Below are positions 46,741-60,702 of a DNA stretch of 64,000 nucleotides, piece by piece (position 1 is the stretch's first letter; each line of letters opens with the position of its first letter). The stretch covers positions 229,647-293,646 of the forward strand of contig NW_022985212.1 of NCBI RefSeq assembly GCF_010093535.1, read 5' to 3'. The notes beneath the pieces were generated by a model. That model did no database searches. It was given only the letters and a program-made list of their open reading frames with translations, and was not told the DNA's origin. The translations under genes were made by a program, and so were the position numbers. The stretch is from Lindgomyces ingoldianus. Its lineage: Eukaryota > Ascomycota > Dothideomycetes > Pleosporales > Lindgomycetaceae.

Positions 46741-46820
46741 TATTAGATTTTAGCTTAATTCTAGCCTCTAAATCTTTACATATTAATAATAGCTTAAGTA
46801 TAAACTCTAAAGCTCTAATA

Positions 46821-47233
46821 AAGTACTTTACAGGCGAGTTGCTTACACACCTAAGTTGCTTACTTTTGCTAAGACCACACCCTAACACACTCTATTATAG
46901 CCTATAACAACCCGCTCTAGCACTATATAGTATAGTATAGCTTAGAATATTATTTAGATACTACTTCTACTTCTTACTTACACATTTGTGTGTTATGCAT
47001 AGTCTAATTACACTATCTAGAGCACTTTTAGAATAGCTTACCTACTTTAGCTTACACGTATTTTTTTTACCTTCTTTTTATTACTGTGCGCCCTAAACTT
47101 TTTTAAAGCTGTTAAGTGTAAGCTCTTTTAAATTATTAAAGTTTTTTTCACTTTAATCTACCTTTTTTATATATATATTTTATATTATGTAGTAGCTTTA
47201 TTAGCTACTTAAAGCTTAGTAATTTTTTATTAC
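46821..47233 (-). mobile_element. Truncated end of a full-length pogo-type element
   Basis: Begins AAGTACTTTACAGGCGAG after TA and follows the left end of the full-length element at 17051 for about 410 bp, including the transposase C-terminal region on the minus strand. It is cut off where a GC-rich sequence starts at 47234. Confidence 0.75.
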
Positions 47234-47450
47234 TGTCCGAACAGAAGTATTTAGATACGCTGTTAGGCGTCACGTGACATAGTCTTGTGTTACAGTCGCA
47301 CGCACAAACAGATAAATATTCCTTTCCTCTGCACAGACTTAGAAAAAAGAACAATCAACACTAGTTACCTGCAACCCCCCGCGCGATGTCTACACCGTGC
47401 AACTCTCTTTGCCTCGCACGTACTTACTAATTGCAAATGCTAGCTAGCAT
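47234..47450. mobile_element. GC-rich LTR-like patch
   Basis: Starts TGTCCGAACAGAAG immediately after ATTAC and interrupts the pogo fragment. Composition is ordinary, with a CACGTGAC palindrome and a C-rich run, then merges into AT-rich sequence. It could be the first LTR of another element whose body is RIP-mutated. The far end and target duplication were not found. Confidence 0.4.
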
Positions 47451-48735
47451 AGAGCTTATTTAACACTAATTAGTAGTTTAAATGCTGTAAGACAGGAAGC
47501 TGTTCTTGTACCTTTCTGTTTAAAGAATTATGTATAAAAGAAATTCTTTTTTTTACTAATTCACAGGCAAGTAGCTATAAATCTTTATTTAGTTACCTAA
47601 TAAAAGCAGAAAACCTGTCTGTCCAATACTGTTTAAAAGTATTATATAAATAGTAGTGCTTATTTAATGCTAGAAGGTCTGTTTTATCTTTTACACAAGG
47701 CTGTTTAGAGGCAGTGTACAACAAAAAGTAAGACAGCGCGCAACAACGCATAACTAACTACTATAAAGCAATAAGCAACACTAGCTTTATCTTTAACTAG
47801 CTAACATAACATATTAGCATATAAATAATACATACCTCTAGTAGGCATTTTAGTAAAGACTCTAACAAAGTAGATAAATATTAAAGATTAAGTAGATAAA
47901 ATTAAACTATTAAATAACATACTTAAAAAAAAAGCTTAATTTATATATAGCTAACTTAATTATAGAACTCTACATATTAAGCGTAATAAATGTATAAACT
48001 TTTAAAAACTTTTAAAATAACTTATAAAGTAAAAGCTTGTACACTTTAAAAATTTTAGTTAACTATTTTTATAAAAACTAATTACTACCTTATAAAATAA
48101 GAGCATTAGTTTTAAAAAGAATAAAATAAAGGCTATTATGCTATATAAACTTATAAAAGAAAAACACGCTTTTACTATGTTATTAAACTACTATACTAAA
48201 CTATTACTACTAGCGCTAGTTCTAACGCTATAGAAGATGTCTTTATATAAATTACCTATAGACTTAATACCTTCTCTATAATTAGTATAACTACCTTATA
48301 ATAGCTTACTATATAAGAGCATAACTAGGCAGCTATATATTCCTGTAGCCACAGCTCTGCACAAGATTCCCTAAAGCTTATACTTACTATATATAATTTA
48401 CTTACTGTATAATCTATACTAACTTCTACCTACATAAGATATTACAGTAGAGAACCTTACATTTAAAAAGGTTGTATAATTTTAGAAGGCATAAGAAAGA
48501 AGAACAACTATATAAAGCAACTATATAATATTTTAGCTAATAAGGCTATAGTATTTATTAAGCTCTACTAACACTTTATTATTTATAAGGCTTTATATAT
48601 AAGCATTTTCTTTATTATCTTTAAAAAGCTGCGTACACATGTTCTACCTTTATAATATTAGTTTTAGGAAGATGTAAAAGGTTCTATATAAATAGCTTAG
48701 CAATTACTTAAATACTAATATAAATTATAACTTGT
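47451..48735. other. AT-rich RIP-like sequence, unassigned
   Basis: No reading frame and no clear match to the other repeats in the window. It may be the interior of the element that begins at 47234. Confidence 0.4.
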
Positions 48736-49961
48736 TAAATAGGCTCTAACAGCTAGCTGCTTATAGTATAAGCACTTAAGTAGTAAGAGTAAGAGTAGTG
48801 TATAGTGTGCACAGCGTACAAGGTAGGTAAAGTAAAGGTAACATGTTTCTAGTTCTATTACTCTTATCTTTCCTCTATACAGAGGAAAAGGGTGATATTT
48901 AGATGTTTACGCACAGAGGTTTGCACACAAGCATTATATAACATAGATATGTAGTCCTACTTGTGCGCAATTGCTTGTATCTAGATTATAACACTGCTAC
49001 TATGTATAGACACTAGCAACTTTTCTTTTTATCTAAAAAGTTACTTTCTATATGTGTTACTTTTTTTCTGTTTATGTAGGTCTATCTAATTACATTCTAC
49101 TTTTACTTTACTTTATTTATTAGAACTTGCCTTAGTAATGCTGTATATTAAGATAGGCTAGTTATACTATATAAATAGCTTTATAAATAGTATAAAGTGT
49201 TTTAGGCTATTATTATCTAGCCTTTATGCACTTACTTTATAAGTAATTTAGTAGTGTATAAACTGTTTTATGTAGAGTTTTATACTAAAATAGTGTAGAA
49301 TCTTTGTGTAGGCAGGTGTGTAAAAAAGTGTATATAATAAGGTCTTTTTTTTTTTTACTTTTTTTTTTTTATTCTTTACTTTCTAAGCCTTATTATATAA
49401 TTCTCTAGCTCTTTTCTTTTTTTATATAGTGCTAATAGTAACAGATACTCCTGCCTGCACACACACACACACACACACACACATAGAGAGAGATGTCTTT
49501 CTAGCCTTCCTTCTCTATCTCTAGCGCTATTAGTGTGGGCGTCTTTAACGTCCTTGTGTAGTCTAGCAGCCTAGGGCGCATTTATGTTACTTTTTTAACT
49601 AGTTCTGCTGCTAATTAGTAGTTTATTTAGTATTTTAGTATAAATATATAAATTTTTTAGCTCTTCTACTTTTTTTTTATATAAAATGCTAATTATAGAC
49701 AGGCTAAGAAGCAGCATATAGCAGCTTTACTATTTTATAATATTAATATTATCTTGCCTACTAGCACTAATCTGCAGCTATAGGCAGTAAAGGTTGTGCG
49801 TTATAAGAGGTACTTTTATGTAGTTTTAGTTTAAAGTTATAGTTAAGTTCTAGCAACTTTATATACTTATTATTATAGTAGCACTACTAGTGCCTTTTTT
49901 TTTATTAAGTGTTATATGTTAGCTAACTTCTAGGCTAATGCCTACGCCTTATGTGTATAGC
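48736..49961 (-). mobile_element. Element C, inverted copy, segment 1
   Basis: Reverse-complement match to about 2850-4060, including the (CA) run at 49458-49483 and the block TAGCGCTATTAGTGTGGGCG, which faces CCCGCACTAACAGCGCTA at 3259. The copy is interrupted after 49961 by the copia element. Confidence 0.8.
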
Positions 49962-50372
49962 TGTCAGATATGCGCACCTACTGTCAAGACAGGAGGAACA
50001 TTTGACGAAAGCTGCTACATAGTACGAGCAATAAGCTCGAACAGTATGTTGCTGCAAATTGCTGCATTTTGCAGCATTTTGCAGCATGTTGCAGCAAATT
50101 GCAGCATTTTACAGCATGTTGCAGCAAATTGCAGCAAATTGCAGCATGTTACAGCATTTTGCAGCAAATTGCAGCATGTTGCAAGCTGGTCGCGCATAGG
50201 GCTAGTGCGCGAGGGACTCGGATCGGCAGAACAAAAAGCTGAGCAACACGAGTAGAGCAGAAAAAGGATTAATAAATAAACACAATTAATATAATTAATT
50301 AATTATCCTATACATTATATTAAAACCCATTATTTATCTCAGGAAGCCTAGAAACAGTGCTTTAATCTAACA
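49962..50372 (+). repeat. 5' LTR of the copia element
   Basis: 411 bp, TG...CA, little RIP mutation. Contains about 14 units of the 10-bp minisatellite at 50045-50183. Confidence 0.93.
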
Positions 50373-50404
50373 ATTAAGAGTCTCAGTGCCTCCATTGATA
50401 CAAA

Positions 50405-53400
50405 ATGGCCACCCAGCCTCCTCGAGACGCGACAGTCGTCCTTCGAGACCACACCGACTACAGAGCCTGGATGATGCAGCTGCAATTGAGATGTGTAGCG
50501 CACAGCATCTGGCCGCAAGTGGATCCTAAGTTGACTATCTAAATAATCTCTAAACCAAGAGCTCTAGAGATGCCGCTAATAGCTAAGTTTTCACCAGCCT
50601 CTAACGTTAAAACGCCTACGCACCTAAACAAGCTATTAACAAGCAGTGTTAGAGCCTTTAAAGAAGCTATTAAATACTATAAGATTAAGGCTAACAAGTA
50701 CAAGAGTAATAGACATAATTATAAAAGAGAGTAATTAAGCTTCTAATAGATTATTGTCTTTATCTAGTTAATAGTTAGCCTGCATCTGCAGCGTACATGC
50801 TGTTCCCTAGATTAACTACTTAGATAGTAGATTACAAACTTTAAAGCTATAGTAGGTGTTAACAACTAATTTAAACAAAAACACGTGCGCAACTAATATA
50901 ATGCATCCCTAGAGCTGCTAAGAAACGTAAGCATATAGGACCTATAGCTAGCAGAGTATAACTACGCTGCTACAGAAGCAGAGACACAAAATGTTCTAAA
51001 AACAACGCAGTTTAATGCTGTAGCAAAGGACTTTCTAACTACTATAAATAAAGTTGCCCCTTATTAGTTTACAACCTTTTAGAAAAGCAGACAGTTCACA
51101 CTAAACATAAATTAAAAAAAATAATAAAGCGCTTTTAAAAACATATAATGTTAAATTATCTAATATATATAAGAAAGCATAAAGCTGCTTTTATAACAGA
51201 TAACTTGTTATACTTTACTAAAAGTAAAAAAACTACCTAGGGCATAAATAGAGACGCCTGTAGTGCAGAAGTTGCAACATTAAGAAAATAAAGTAAACCT
51301 TAACATTAATGTTATTAAAAAGATAATAAAAAGTTATCTTTAAGCTAAAAACCTGCTAAAATAGAAAGCACTAAATGTCCTACATGCAGACACATTTATG
51401 CACTAAAGGACTACTTCTATGTCTATCTAGACAGAGCACTAGACTAGTAGATACTAAATAAAAAAGTTAAAGAGCTTATAGCATTAAAGTGTAAGTATAA
51501 CTTAGAATTTTAAGGCCTACTAAAAGGGCAGCGTAGACATAATTTAAAAATACTAATTCTAAAGAGTTTACATACACCTACGCTAAAGATATAAAAAAAC
51601 TAACTTAAAAGCTAGAAAGTATTAAGAGTTAAGGTAGCTACATTACTAGCTATAGTTAATTTAAACTAAAATAGATATCTACTAAAAGAATTATTTATTC
51701 TTAACTTAAGCTTAACATGCTACATTATAAATAATTTTAATTAGATCTATAACTATTATTTACTAACACTAAGAGACTTTATCTAGTCTAGAAACTCTTA
51801 TATATAGATTTAAAGCTACAGATTAATTACACTAAGCTTAAAAAGTAAGCATAAAACACATAGTTAAGCATATAGTCTTGTACTATATAACGCTGCACTG
51901 TGCCTAGACCTGCTGTGCAACCTAGTCTTGTTCTGCCTACTGCAACAGAAAGGAATCTAGTAGGACACATAAGCAGAGCTAACTGCTTTAAAGGCTTTAG
52001 ATAAAATAATAATTAGAGATTTTATAAAGATCTATAGCTAATAGGTGTTAGAGTACTATCTACTATAAAAGGGCTTATATTATACACACATAATTAACAT
52101 AAGAACTAAACATAGTCTATAAAAGGCATTAGCAGAGCTATAGCATAAGCGTTTAGGACACCTTAAACTAGCTACACTTTAACACCTTATACAGTAAGCT
52201 AAAGGGGTGTAAATTAAAAAAATTATAATAGTTTAATATAACTTATGTAGCAAAGCTAAGATATAATAATAAATTAGCTGCACACTATAAATTAGCAATA
52301 GTAGACCTAGTAAAAGACTGTTAATTAATTTCTATGCATATAAAGCATAAAGCATTATAAAAAAGTAAAGTTAAATACTAATTACTAATAAGTATTCTAG
52401 CCTCTAGTAAGACCTCTACTTTAAAAATAATAAGCTTACTAAATTAATTATTAAAGCTTTTATAATCTTTATCCTTTTTCTAAAAAACTATTATAATATT
52501 ACTATAAAAGTTATTAAAGCTAATAACAAGATTATAATAGTAAAACTAGAGGTAAAACGCTAGCTAGCATTATATAGAATAACTATTAAGCCTTTAGCAC
52601 TAGATACACAAGCCTAGAACAGAGAAGCTAAACGCTTAGAGGGTGTAAATAAAAAAAAGTTATAGGCTATATAACTAGATGCTAACTTACTATAGGACGT
52701 ATAGCTATACATTACTAGAGCAGGCGTATACCTATACAATTAGACGCTAAACTATGCTAACAACTAAAAGACACTATATAAGATCTTTATTACATAAGCA
52801 GCTCTAAATAATAAAGTTATTACATTAATTTAAAAGCTAAGCTTTACACATTTAAAAGCCTATAGCTATAAAGCATTTATAATAACTAATAACACACATT
52901 AGAATAAATCTAAGCTATAGAGGCTAGACTTAAAGGCGTAGATTAGATATCTAGTTAGGTACTAATTATTAAACATTTACTGTGTATAGATACTACTGCT
53001 AGTAAAAGTAATCTGTACACATAATATTATTTTTAATAAATACTTAATCTTTAGCAGTAAGCCTAAAGACCTAATAAATAACTTTATGTACAACATAGTA
53101 AAGAAAATTACTATATATATTAAAATAATTAAGCTTCTAACACCTAGTTATTAGCTAAAGACAAAGTTATTTTATAAAGATAACACTATAGATAATAAAT
53201 TAAATTTTAATAAAGTAGACCTACTAGGCTACTATTAAGAAAGGAAGATTAGAGATAACTATTTATCTCTTTTAAATACTCTGCTACCTGCAGCATTACT
53301 TATGCAGTTAATAGCTAGAGCAGCACTAAAGCTAAGCTAAATAAGGTTATTAAAGACTATACTATAAGCTGTAGCCTTTATAGCTAGCATAAAATTTAGA

Positions 53401-54353
53401 AGTGTAGAAAAGCATAGTAGTAAGACGCTAGATAAAGTAGCATTAATAAAAATGCTATTTAAAAGAAAGACACTTTATAGAAGCTAGCTACTACCTCTAC
53501 TATTAACTTAAAAGCAACTAGAGGAGCACTTTCTACATAAGATGTTTAAGGTAGTAGAAAGAACGCACTTAAACAGTTATTAGATAATAAAATCTTAGAT
53601 AGAGGTCTAGATAAAGCTAATTAAGGCAGCTAGACAGCAGATTCTAGATTGTATGTAGGTGTACACCTACAAGCTTAATAAGCACTATAAATTATAAAGA
53701 TGCAAGGCGTAACTAGTAGTTTATAGCAATTAATAAAGAAACATTACTATATAAGATACCTACACTGCCACCCTAGCAGGACGCTTATTTTAAATGCTAA
53801 TAGTAATATTTGCACACTTTAACCTAAAGCTTAAATAATACAATGTAACTAACATGTTTATACATGCAGCAATTAACTGCAATATCTACATGCAGATGCT
53901 AAGAGGCTATTAGAAACTAGGTATAATACTAAAGCTTTAAAAAGCACTATATAGCCTATAAATTTCTTTTTTACTCTAGTAACACTATTTTATAATAACT
54001 CTTAAAGGCCTTAGGTTTTTAGCTGTTCTACATAAACTCTACTGCATAACTAAAGCTAGAATATTTGTCTTCTTTTATGTAGACAACTTTATTATTGTGT
54101 ATAAAAAAGGCTCTAAAGCAGATGCACAGCGTGTAGTAGACTAGTTACAAGAAAAGTATACTCTAACAAAAGGCAAAGACCTATAATAGTTTCTAAGAGT
54201 TAAGATTATTAGAAATTAATAGTAATAAATAATTTAGCTGTTATAAGCATTATATATTAATAAGATAGCTAGGCTAGCTAATAGAAAAGACCTGCAGCAC
54301 GCTACACCTATAAGTAGGATTAAACTTATGCTGCAATCTAGTTTTGCAACCCT
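50405..54353 (+). pseudogene. Copia gag-pol remnant, 5' part
   Basis: The first 40 or so codons from the ATG at 50405 are clean and look like a copia gag N-terminus (HTDYRAWMMQLQLRC segment). From about 50530 onward the sequence turns AT-rich and stops appear in every frame. The mutated RT catalytic box YVDN is at 54076-54087. The frame is interrupted by the Gypsy insertion at 54359. Confidence 0.75.
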
Positions 54354-54358
54354 ATTAG

Positions 54359-54668
54359 TGTAACGGCGCAGGCAAGACAATGGGTCCGAATGCGGTATGA
54401 ATCCACTCAGAGGCATATGGGAGTGCGTGGGGACTCAGAGACCTGGGAATACCAATGACACCTATAGGCCTTGTACGTAGGATATTAGAAAACTACTGAG
54501 CTAGCTACGGGGCGAGGTGCGACTAAATACATGAGGGAATAGGGGTAACAGCAGGGGGCAGGGCAGAGTCGGGGCCAGGTTGAGTCAGGGTCGAGCCAGG
54601 GTCGGAGCCGATACGGGGACCCTTCGGATGGGTACCGGGCGACCCGAGATGGAACGAGAATCGTTACA
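54359..54668 (-). repeat. Gypsy LTR (3' in element orientation)
   Basis: 310 bp, GC-rich. It differs from the other LTR at about seven sites, all C/T or G/A transitions. Confidence 0.93.
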
Positions 54669-57600
54669 CTACCCCCCCCTCTGTAGACTGATAGTCCCTA
54701 TCAGTAGTAGTTATAGTACAAAGTATTGTTGTCATGTCCTCTGCCTCCTTAAACCAAAACTAGTCTAATTTAGCTAGGTGTCCTTGCTAAGTATTCCTTT
54801 GCACTGCTAGCAGTGTCCTTAGAGTTGTAATACTCTTATGTATAACTATAAATTTACTCCTTACTTCTATACCTTGTTGTCTGCTAAGTAATCTATGCCT
54901 TTTACACTAGCTTTAAAAGCCTTAATCTACTTGCGTAAGGCCCTTAGAGGTCCTAGCTAATTTAGATGCTTATTATAGAAGGCTTTTAATTTATAGGAAG
55001 AACCTATAAAATTTAAAGCCTTGTACTAGACTAGATTAGGGTTGTGTCCTACCTATCTTACTTAGTACTTAAGCGTTTTCTAGTAAAGCTTGCTAGCAAG
55101 TATTTCCTCTACTTCCTACTCCTCTACCCTATTAATAGTAATGCTAGGGGGTCTTAGAGGTTCTTGTTCTAGGAGAGGATCCTAAGGATCTTTGTAAAGT
55201 ATGTTTAGTGCAAAGATGTTATGTATCTTTAACCCTAAAAGTAGCTTTAAGCAGTACAAGTTTCTAAATTGTTTAAGTACCTTAAAGGGGCCTTCCTATT
55301 GTTTAGATAGTTTTTAGCTAGGTCTCTAGACAGCTAGGTTCTTAGTGTCTAGGTAGACTATGTTGCTAACCTCCTAGTTAACTGGCCAGCAGTAGCGGTT
55401 AACTACAGTTCGCATCCAATCCTAGGCCTTTTCTATATAGGTCTTAGCTAACTCCTAGGCTGCATGCATGTAGGTTGCTAATGCTAGGGCATCCTTCTAA
55501 TTTAACTTGTCTATGGCTGTAATAGGTTCTGTAAAATGTTTCTAGTCCCAGCTTTAACATAGTTTAGAGCTGTATAAGACTTAATACAGAGACATTTTAA
55601 TTATTGCATAGGGTAAGGTTATCTAAGCCTAATTAATTAGGGGTAGTAAGGAACTCTAGTTATCTTAGTAAAAGAATATAAAAGGCTTTAGTCTTTAATT
55701 AATATACTTATTTATAATCTCTATTTAGCTATCTGTTTCTTTATAATAGGTAGTAGAGAGCTTAACTTTTACACCTAGAATTTAACAAAATTTAGACTAG
55801 AAACTAGATATAAACTAAGGTTCTTAATTAGAAATAATAGTTTTAGGTGTGTAGCTAAAACAGTACACTTATTAAATAAATAAAGCAGCTATTTTTTAGG
55901 CGTTAATTATTTTATAGCAGGGGATAGAAATAGCTTGCTTAGATAGGTAATTAATTATAACTATAATCTAATTATATCTAGACTTGTCTTTAGAGAACTC
56001 CTTAAAGTTAATGCACAGGTGCTATATTAGTTAAGTAGGAATTAGTAGGGGGTAGATAAAGCCTAGGGTTTAAGTTTGTTTTAGATAAGCCTTGCAACAG
56101 GGGAGGCAATTCTGTACATATTATTTGTAAGTAGCTTCTATACCCTTTTAGTAGTACTTTTAGGCTAGTAACTAATAGGTCTTAGTAGCACTAGGATGTG
56201 CTAAAGATACTTAGTTGTAGACTTCTTAGATAAGTTAGGTACACAGCAATAAGTCTGCTAGCACACATAGGCAGTTAGCATAGAGGAGTAGTCTATTTCC
56301 TATCTAATAATAGTAGGGTAGAAGTTCTTGCTCTTATGTAAAAAAGGCTTAATTTTTTTAAACTAATGCATTAATTAATTCTAGAGAATTTAGAGACATA
56401 ACCTAGTTTAGTTCTTTTATAACATTTAGCGTAGCTGCTTAAGTTGTTGTTTAAGCAATATAGTACTAGGCTAGTTTAGAGTTAATTTAGGGGTGCAGTT
56501 AGTACAGTCCTAGTAGGACCCTTAACCTATTATTAGTTTAAGCTGCTCTTAAATTTTCTACATCTTGTTTATAACAACTAAAAATGTCTGCCCTAGTGTT
56601 ATTTTTACTAAAGGTGTACTTAATTTAGAAGTAATACTAAGCTAACTTTTTAGCCTAACAAACCTAACAAGCATTTAGCACCTTTATTATTATAAAGTAC
56701 TCTAATAAATAATAATTAGTATATACTAAAGTGCTTATTACTACAGATGTAAGCTTAGCCCTCTATTATTTAAACGCAGTAATAATTGTAAATAGCTCCT
56801 TATTATGTATCTCTTAGTTTAGCTCTAAACTAGATAGGACCTTGCTATAAAACAATACTAGGCACTAATTTCTATCTGCTTGTTCCTAAAAGAGGACTTC
56901 TGCTACTACCCTATTAAAAGCGTTAGTTTTAATTTTAGTTTACAACATAAAGTTAAAATAGTAAAGTGTGGGTATACTTAGTAGCGCAGACTTTAGCTTT
57001 TTAAAAGCTACATTACACTCTAAAGTCTATATAAAAGAGGTAGTAGGGCTCTAAAGCGTAATAATTAGTTTAGCTACATAAAAAAATTCTAGAATAAATT
57101 ACTAATAAAATTTAGTAAAGCCTAGAAAAGATTTCACACCTGTTATAGTAGTAGGCGCCTGCTAGTTGCGTAGCACTTCTACTTTCTCTAGGTTAACCTC
57201 TAGTCCTTTGTTTAAAAGTATATAGCTAAGATACTTTGTTTAAGTAACATAGAATTTACTTTTTCTAATCTCTACTTGTAATCCTGCTTACTGTAGCCTC
57301 TTTAAAACCTTTTTAACATAGAGAATATAAGTTGCCTTATCTTTAAAGTAGATAAGGATATTATTAAGATAAGTAATACAAAAATTATTTAGATAGTTAA
57401 TTAATATATTATTTATATAGCGCTAGTAAGTTGCTAGACTATTACACAATCTAAAAAGCAAGACTTTACACTTATAGGTTCTGTATTATGTCTAAAAAGT
57501 AGTACACTTTTTAAAGCTTAGATCTATCTTAATCTTATTAAAAGCTACGCAGATATTAAACTTAGTAAAAATTACTACCTTAGTAGGTCTTAACAGGAGT

Positions 57601-60388
57601 TTGTCTATGTGTAGTATTAGATACACATTCTTGCAGGTAAGAGCGTTAAGTTTACAGTAATTAACATAGATACATAAGTTGCTATTTAGTTTCTGTACAT
57701 AAAGGATAGAAGATGTAAAAGGGCTCTAACTCTGCTTAATAAAGCTATATTTTAGATTGTCTATAACATATTTCTTTGTTACCTCTAGCTCCTTAAGGTT
57801 CTGTTTGTACAACAGACTGTAACTGTTAGGAAGAGGCTCTGTAAGGACAATCTTGTGGTTATATAGACAATGTACTAGTAGCTAGTGAGCTGCTGTGTGG
57901 CTAAATACATCTTAGTACTAATAGTATTTAAAGGGCAATTAAAGGTTTACTAATGCTTTAGTTTTATATTTAGCGTCTAACTATAAAGCTTACTTGTCTT
58001 TAATTAACTACTTAATTTTATAAATAAAAGTTAAAAAGAACTTATTCTTCTTTTTTTTTATATTAAAATAAAAAGCATTTACTAAAATTAGAGTAATAGT
58101 AGCTAAATAGACCTCCTTTAGACCTGTTCTAGACTTCTTAATAGATAGGCAGAAGAATAATTTAAGTGTCTTTAGACTATAGATAATAGAAGATCTATAT
58201 AATTTTAGTAGCCTTAGTAAACCCTTAATGTAGTAGATTATTAGGCTGCATAACTGCTAAAATTAGTTCTTTTTCTATAGTGCGTTGCGTTGTTTAATAT
58301 CTAGCTCTACTTCTTTGTTGCGCGCAGGCTAGGTTAATTGCATAAGCAAGGGCGGCGAAGGTTTATAGGTAGGTAGATATTTACTAGGCTATATAATCTA
58401 ATTTCTCTTTATATCTAAATAAAGTTTAAAACAACATAACTATTTAATGCTAATAATGCAATCCTAGGAGCTAAGGTCTATAATAATAAAAAGGCAGTTT
58501 TAGATGCTTCTTCTATTAATTTACATGTGCAGGTAAATATACTAGTAGACAGGGACTTAGATCTAATCTTAAAAGCCCTTAACTATAACTTTAAATAGTA
58601 AGCATTAGATAAGGACATAAAAGCATTAAAACAATAACTTAGTAGTTAGTAAGTTAATAAATAGAAAACTATAAGCGCTAGTATTAACTAAAGAATTTAA
58701 ACAGACTTTAATACTTTTTAAATATAAAACAGTAGAGACTTAGAAGTGTTTTTCTTTAAATAAGTATAATAAATTAATGTTTAATAAATTATACTTGCTT
58801 AAGCCTAAGACAAAGAGTTTCTCTAGGCGTTACTATTTCCTATCTAAGAGGCATCTAGATTAAAATTATTTATGTCTATAAATTCTTTTTTAAAATTTTA
58901 CTGCTCCACCTCTATTTCTTGTACCCTAAAAATAGGGCAGTTACTAGCAAAATGTTTTAGTTTTCTACAATTATAATAGTTGCTAGAAGTTGTCTGTCTT
59001 TCTAGGGCAGGTGTCTAGCTAGATTGTCTATAGGTAACTAAGGTGGACTAGGGTACTAACAGAGGTGCAGGTTAGGGTGCACTAGAATAGTATACTGCCT
59101 TAGATGTATTACTAGAAACCTTCTAAGACTAATCTGCACTAGGTCTAACAGTAGACTGTTAGGTAAGATTAACAGTTTGCTCTAAAATAGCAAGAGTATT
59201 CCTTCTTTCTATGTTATAGGCTGTTAGGTAGGCTACTATAGTCTTAAAGAAGCTTTTCTAAGTGTGCTTAAAACCTAAGTTTAGTACTTTTAGGCTAGGC
59301 AGTATTTTTTCTTATAAGTAGAAAAACTATTTTAACTTTAATATAGACCTTTTAACAGCAGCACTAATAAAGTAAGCTTTAAAGGCAGAAAATGCTTCTT
59401 TTTTTTCTATCTTTAAAGTCTAAAACACCTGTTGCACCTCTATCTCTTTATTGCTAGTAATAAAGTACATTTATAAAAGCTTAATTATTTCTTCTGTGTT
59501 CCTAAACTAAAAGTTGTTTAATTTAGCTAGGTATCTAGGCTCTAGGTATTCCTTCGCGATACCAGCAGTGTGTCCCTATACTAGCGCCATGCGTGTGCGC
59601 TCACTCTAATAGTAATCTGCATTAATGTTAAGTCTGTCTATAATAAAGGCTTACTATTATTTAAACATAAGTTTTTTGCTATCTGTAAGGTTCTTAATTT
59701 TAGGCGTGCGTTTAGTAAGGTAGCTTTAAGGGAGTTTAAAGGTGCCTAAAAGGTCTTTTACTATTAGTGTAGTAAGGGTAATTTAAGGCATTATTAGAGG
59801 TAATTTAGTAGTTAGTAGGGGATAATTAGGACTAACAGTTTTTAATCTAGTTAGCTGTTTAATTTATGCTCTTAATTAAGCAACTTAGTTTTTAAGGGCT
59901 ATACTGCTAGAGTTTAACTCTAAATCTAGTAGGTTTTTAGCTTTAAGTCCTACAAAAGAGAGTTTAGCTGTTAAGGTTAGTAGTAGTTTAGTTCTAAAGG
60001 TAGGCATCTTGCCTTAGCTGCAGCTAGAACAGGTTGTAGTCTTTACAATAGAATCTAATAGTAGTTAAGGGTTAGGCATTAGTAGTTATCCCTAATCCTA
60101 ATAGGTTATTAGTAGTCTTTAAGTTTCTACTTTAGCGCACTCTTTGCAACTTTTCTAAAGGCAATCCTAATTGTAGGGGATAAGAAGTTCTAAACCTAAA
60201 GGCTTTAGTTAACAGAAGGTCTCTAGAATCTTATCTATACTAACTAAATAATTTAATGTGACAGTGTGTAAAAATAGCAACCTAAACTAAATTAGACGCT
60301 TTTTAGAACTTAGACATAGTTAAATAAATAATTAATGTAATATTATTAATAAGGCTGTTACTAGCAAAAGCAAGTTTTCTAATATAAT
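54669..60388 (-). pseudogene. Gypsy gag-pol remnant
   Basis: Stops in every frame. RT region recognised around 57100-57700 on the minus strand from the YLNN box and its flanks. GC content falls gradually over the first 100-200 bp inside the left LTR. Confidence 0.75.
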
Positions 60389-60697
60389 GTAACAGCGCAG
60401 GCAAGACAATAGGTCCAAATGCGGTATAAATCCACTCAGAGGCATATGGGAGTGCGTGGGGACTCAGAGACCTGGGAATACCAATGACACCTATAGGCCT
60501 TGTACGTAGGATATCAGAAAACTACCGAGCTAGCTACGGGGCGAGGTGCGACTAAATACATGAGGGAATAGGGGTAACAGCAGGGGGCAGGGCAGAGTCG
60601 GGGCCAGGTCGAGTCAGGGTCGAGCCAGGGTCGGAGCCGATACGGGGACCCTTCGGATGGGTACCGGGCGACCCGAGATGGAACGAGAATCGTTACA
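60389..60697 (-). repeat. Gypsy LTR (5' in element orientation)
   Basis: 309 bp, TG...CA on both strands, related to the solo LTR at 8133-8418. Confidence 0.93.
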
Positions 60698-60702
60698 ATT
60701 AG

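Larger units (their letters stand above)
54359..60697 (-). mobile_element. Gypsy retrotransposon nested in copia, TSD ATTAG
   Basis: LTRs at 54359-54668 and 60389-60697 start TGTAAC and end GTTACA; ATTAG flanks the element (54354-54358 and 60698-60702). On the minus strand the polypurine tract AGAGGGGGGGGTAG adjoins the 54359-54668 LTR, so the element reads right to left. The reverse transcriptase segment on that strand reads FCITYLNNILIYF with YLNN at 57360-57371, where Gypsy elements have YLDD. Body RIP-mutated, LTRs nearly clean. Confidence 0.93.
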
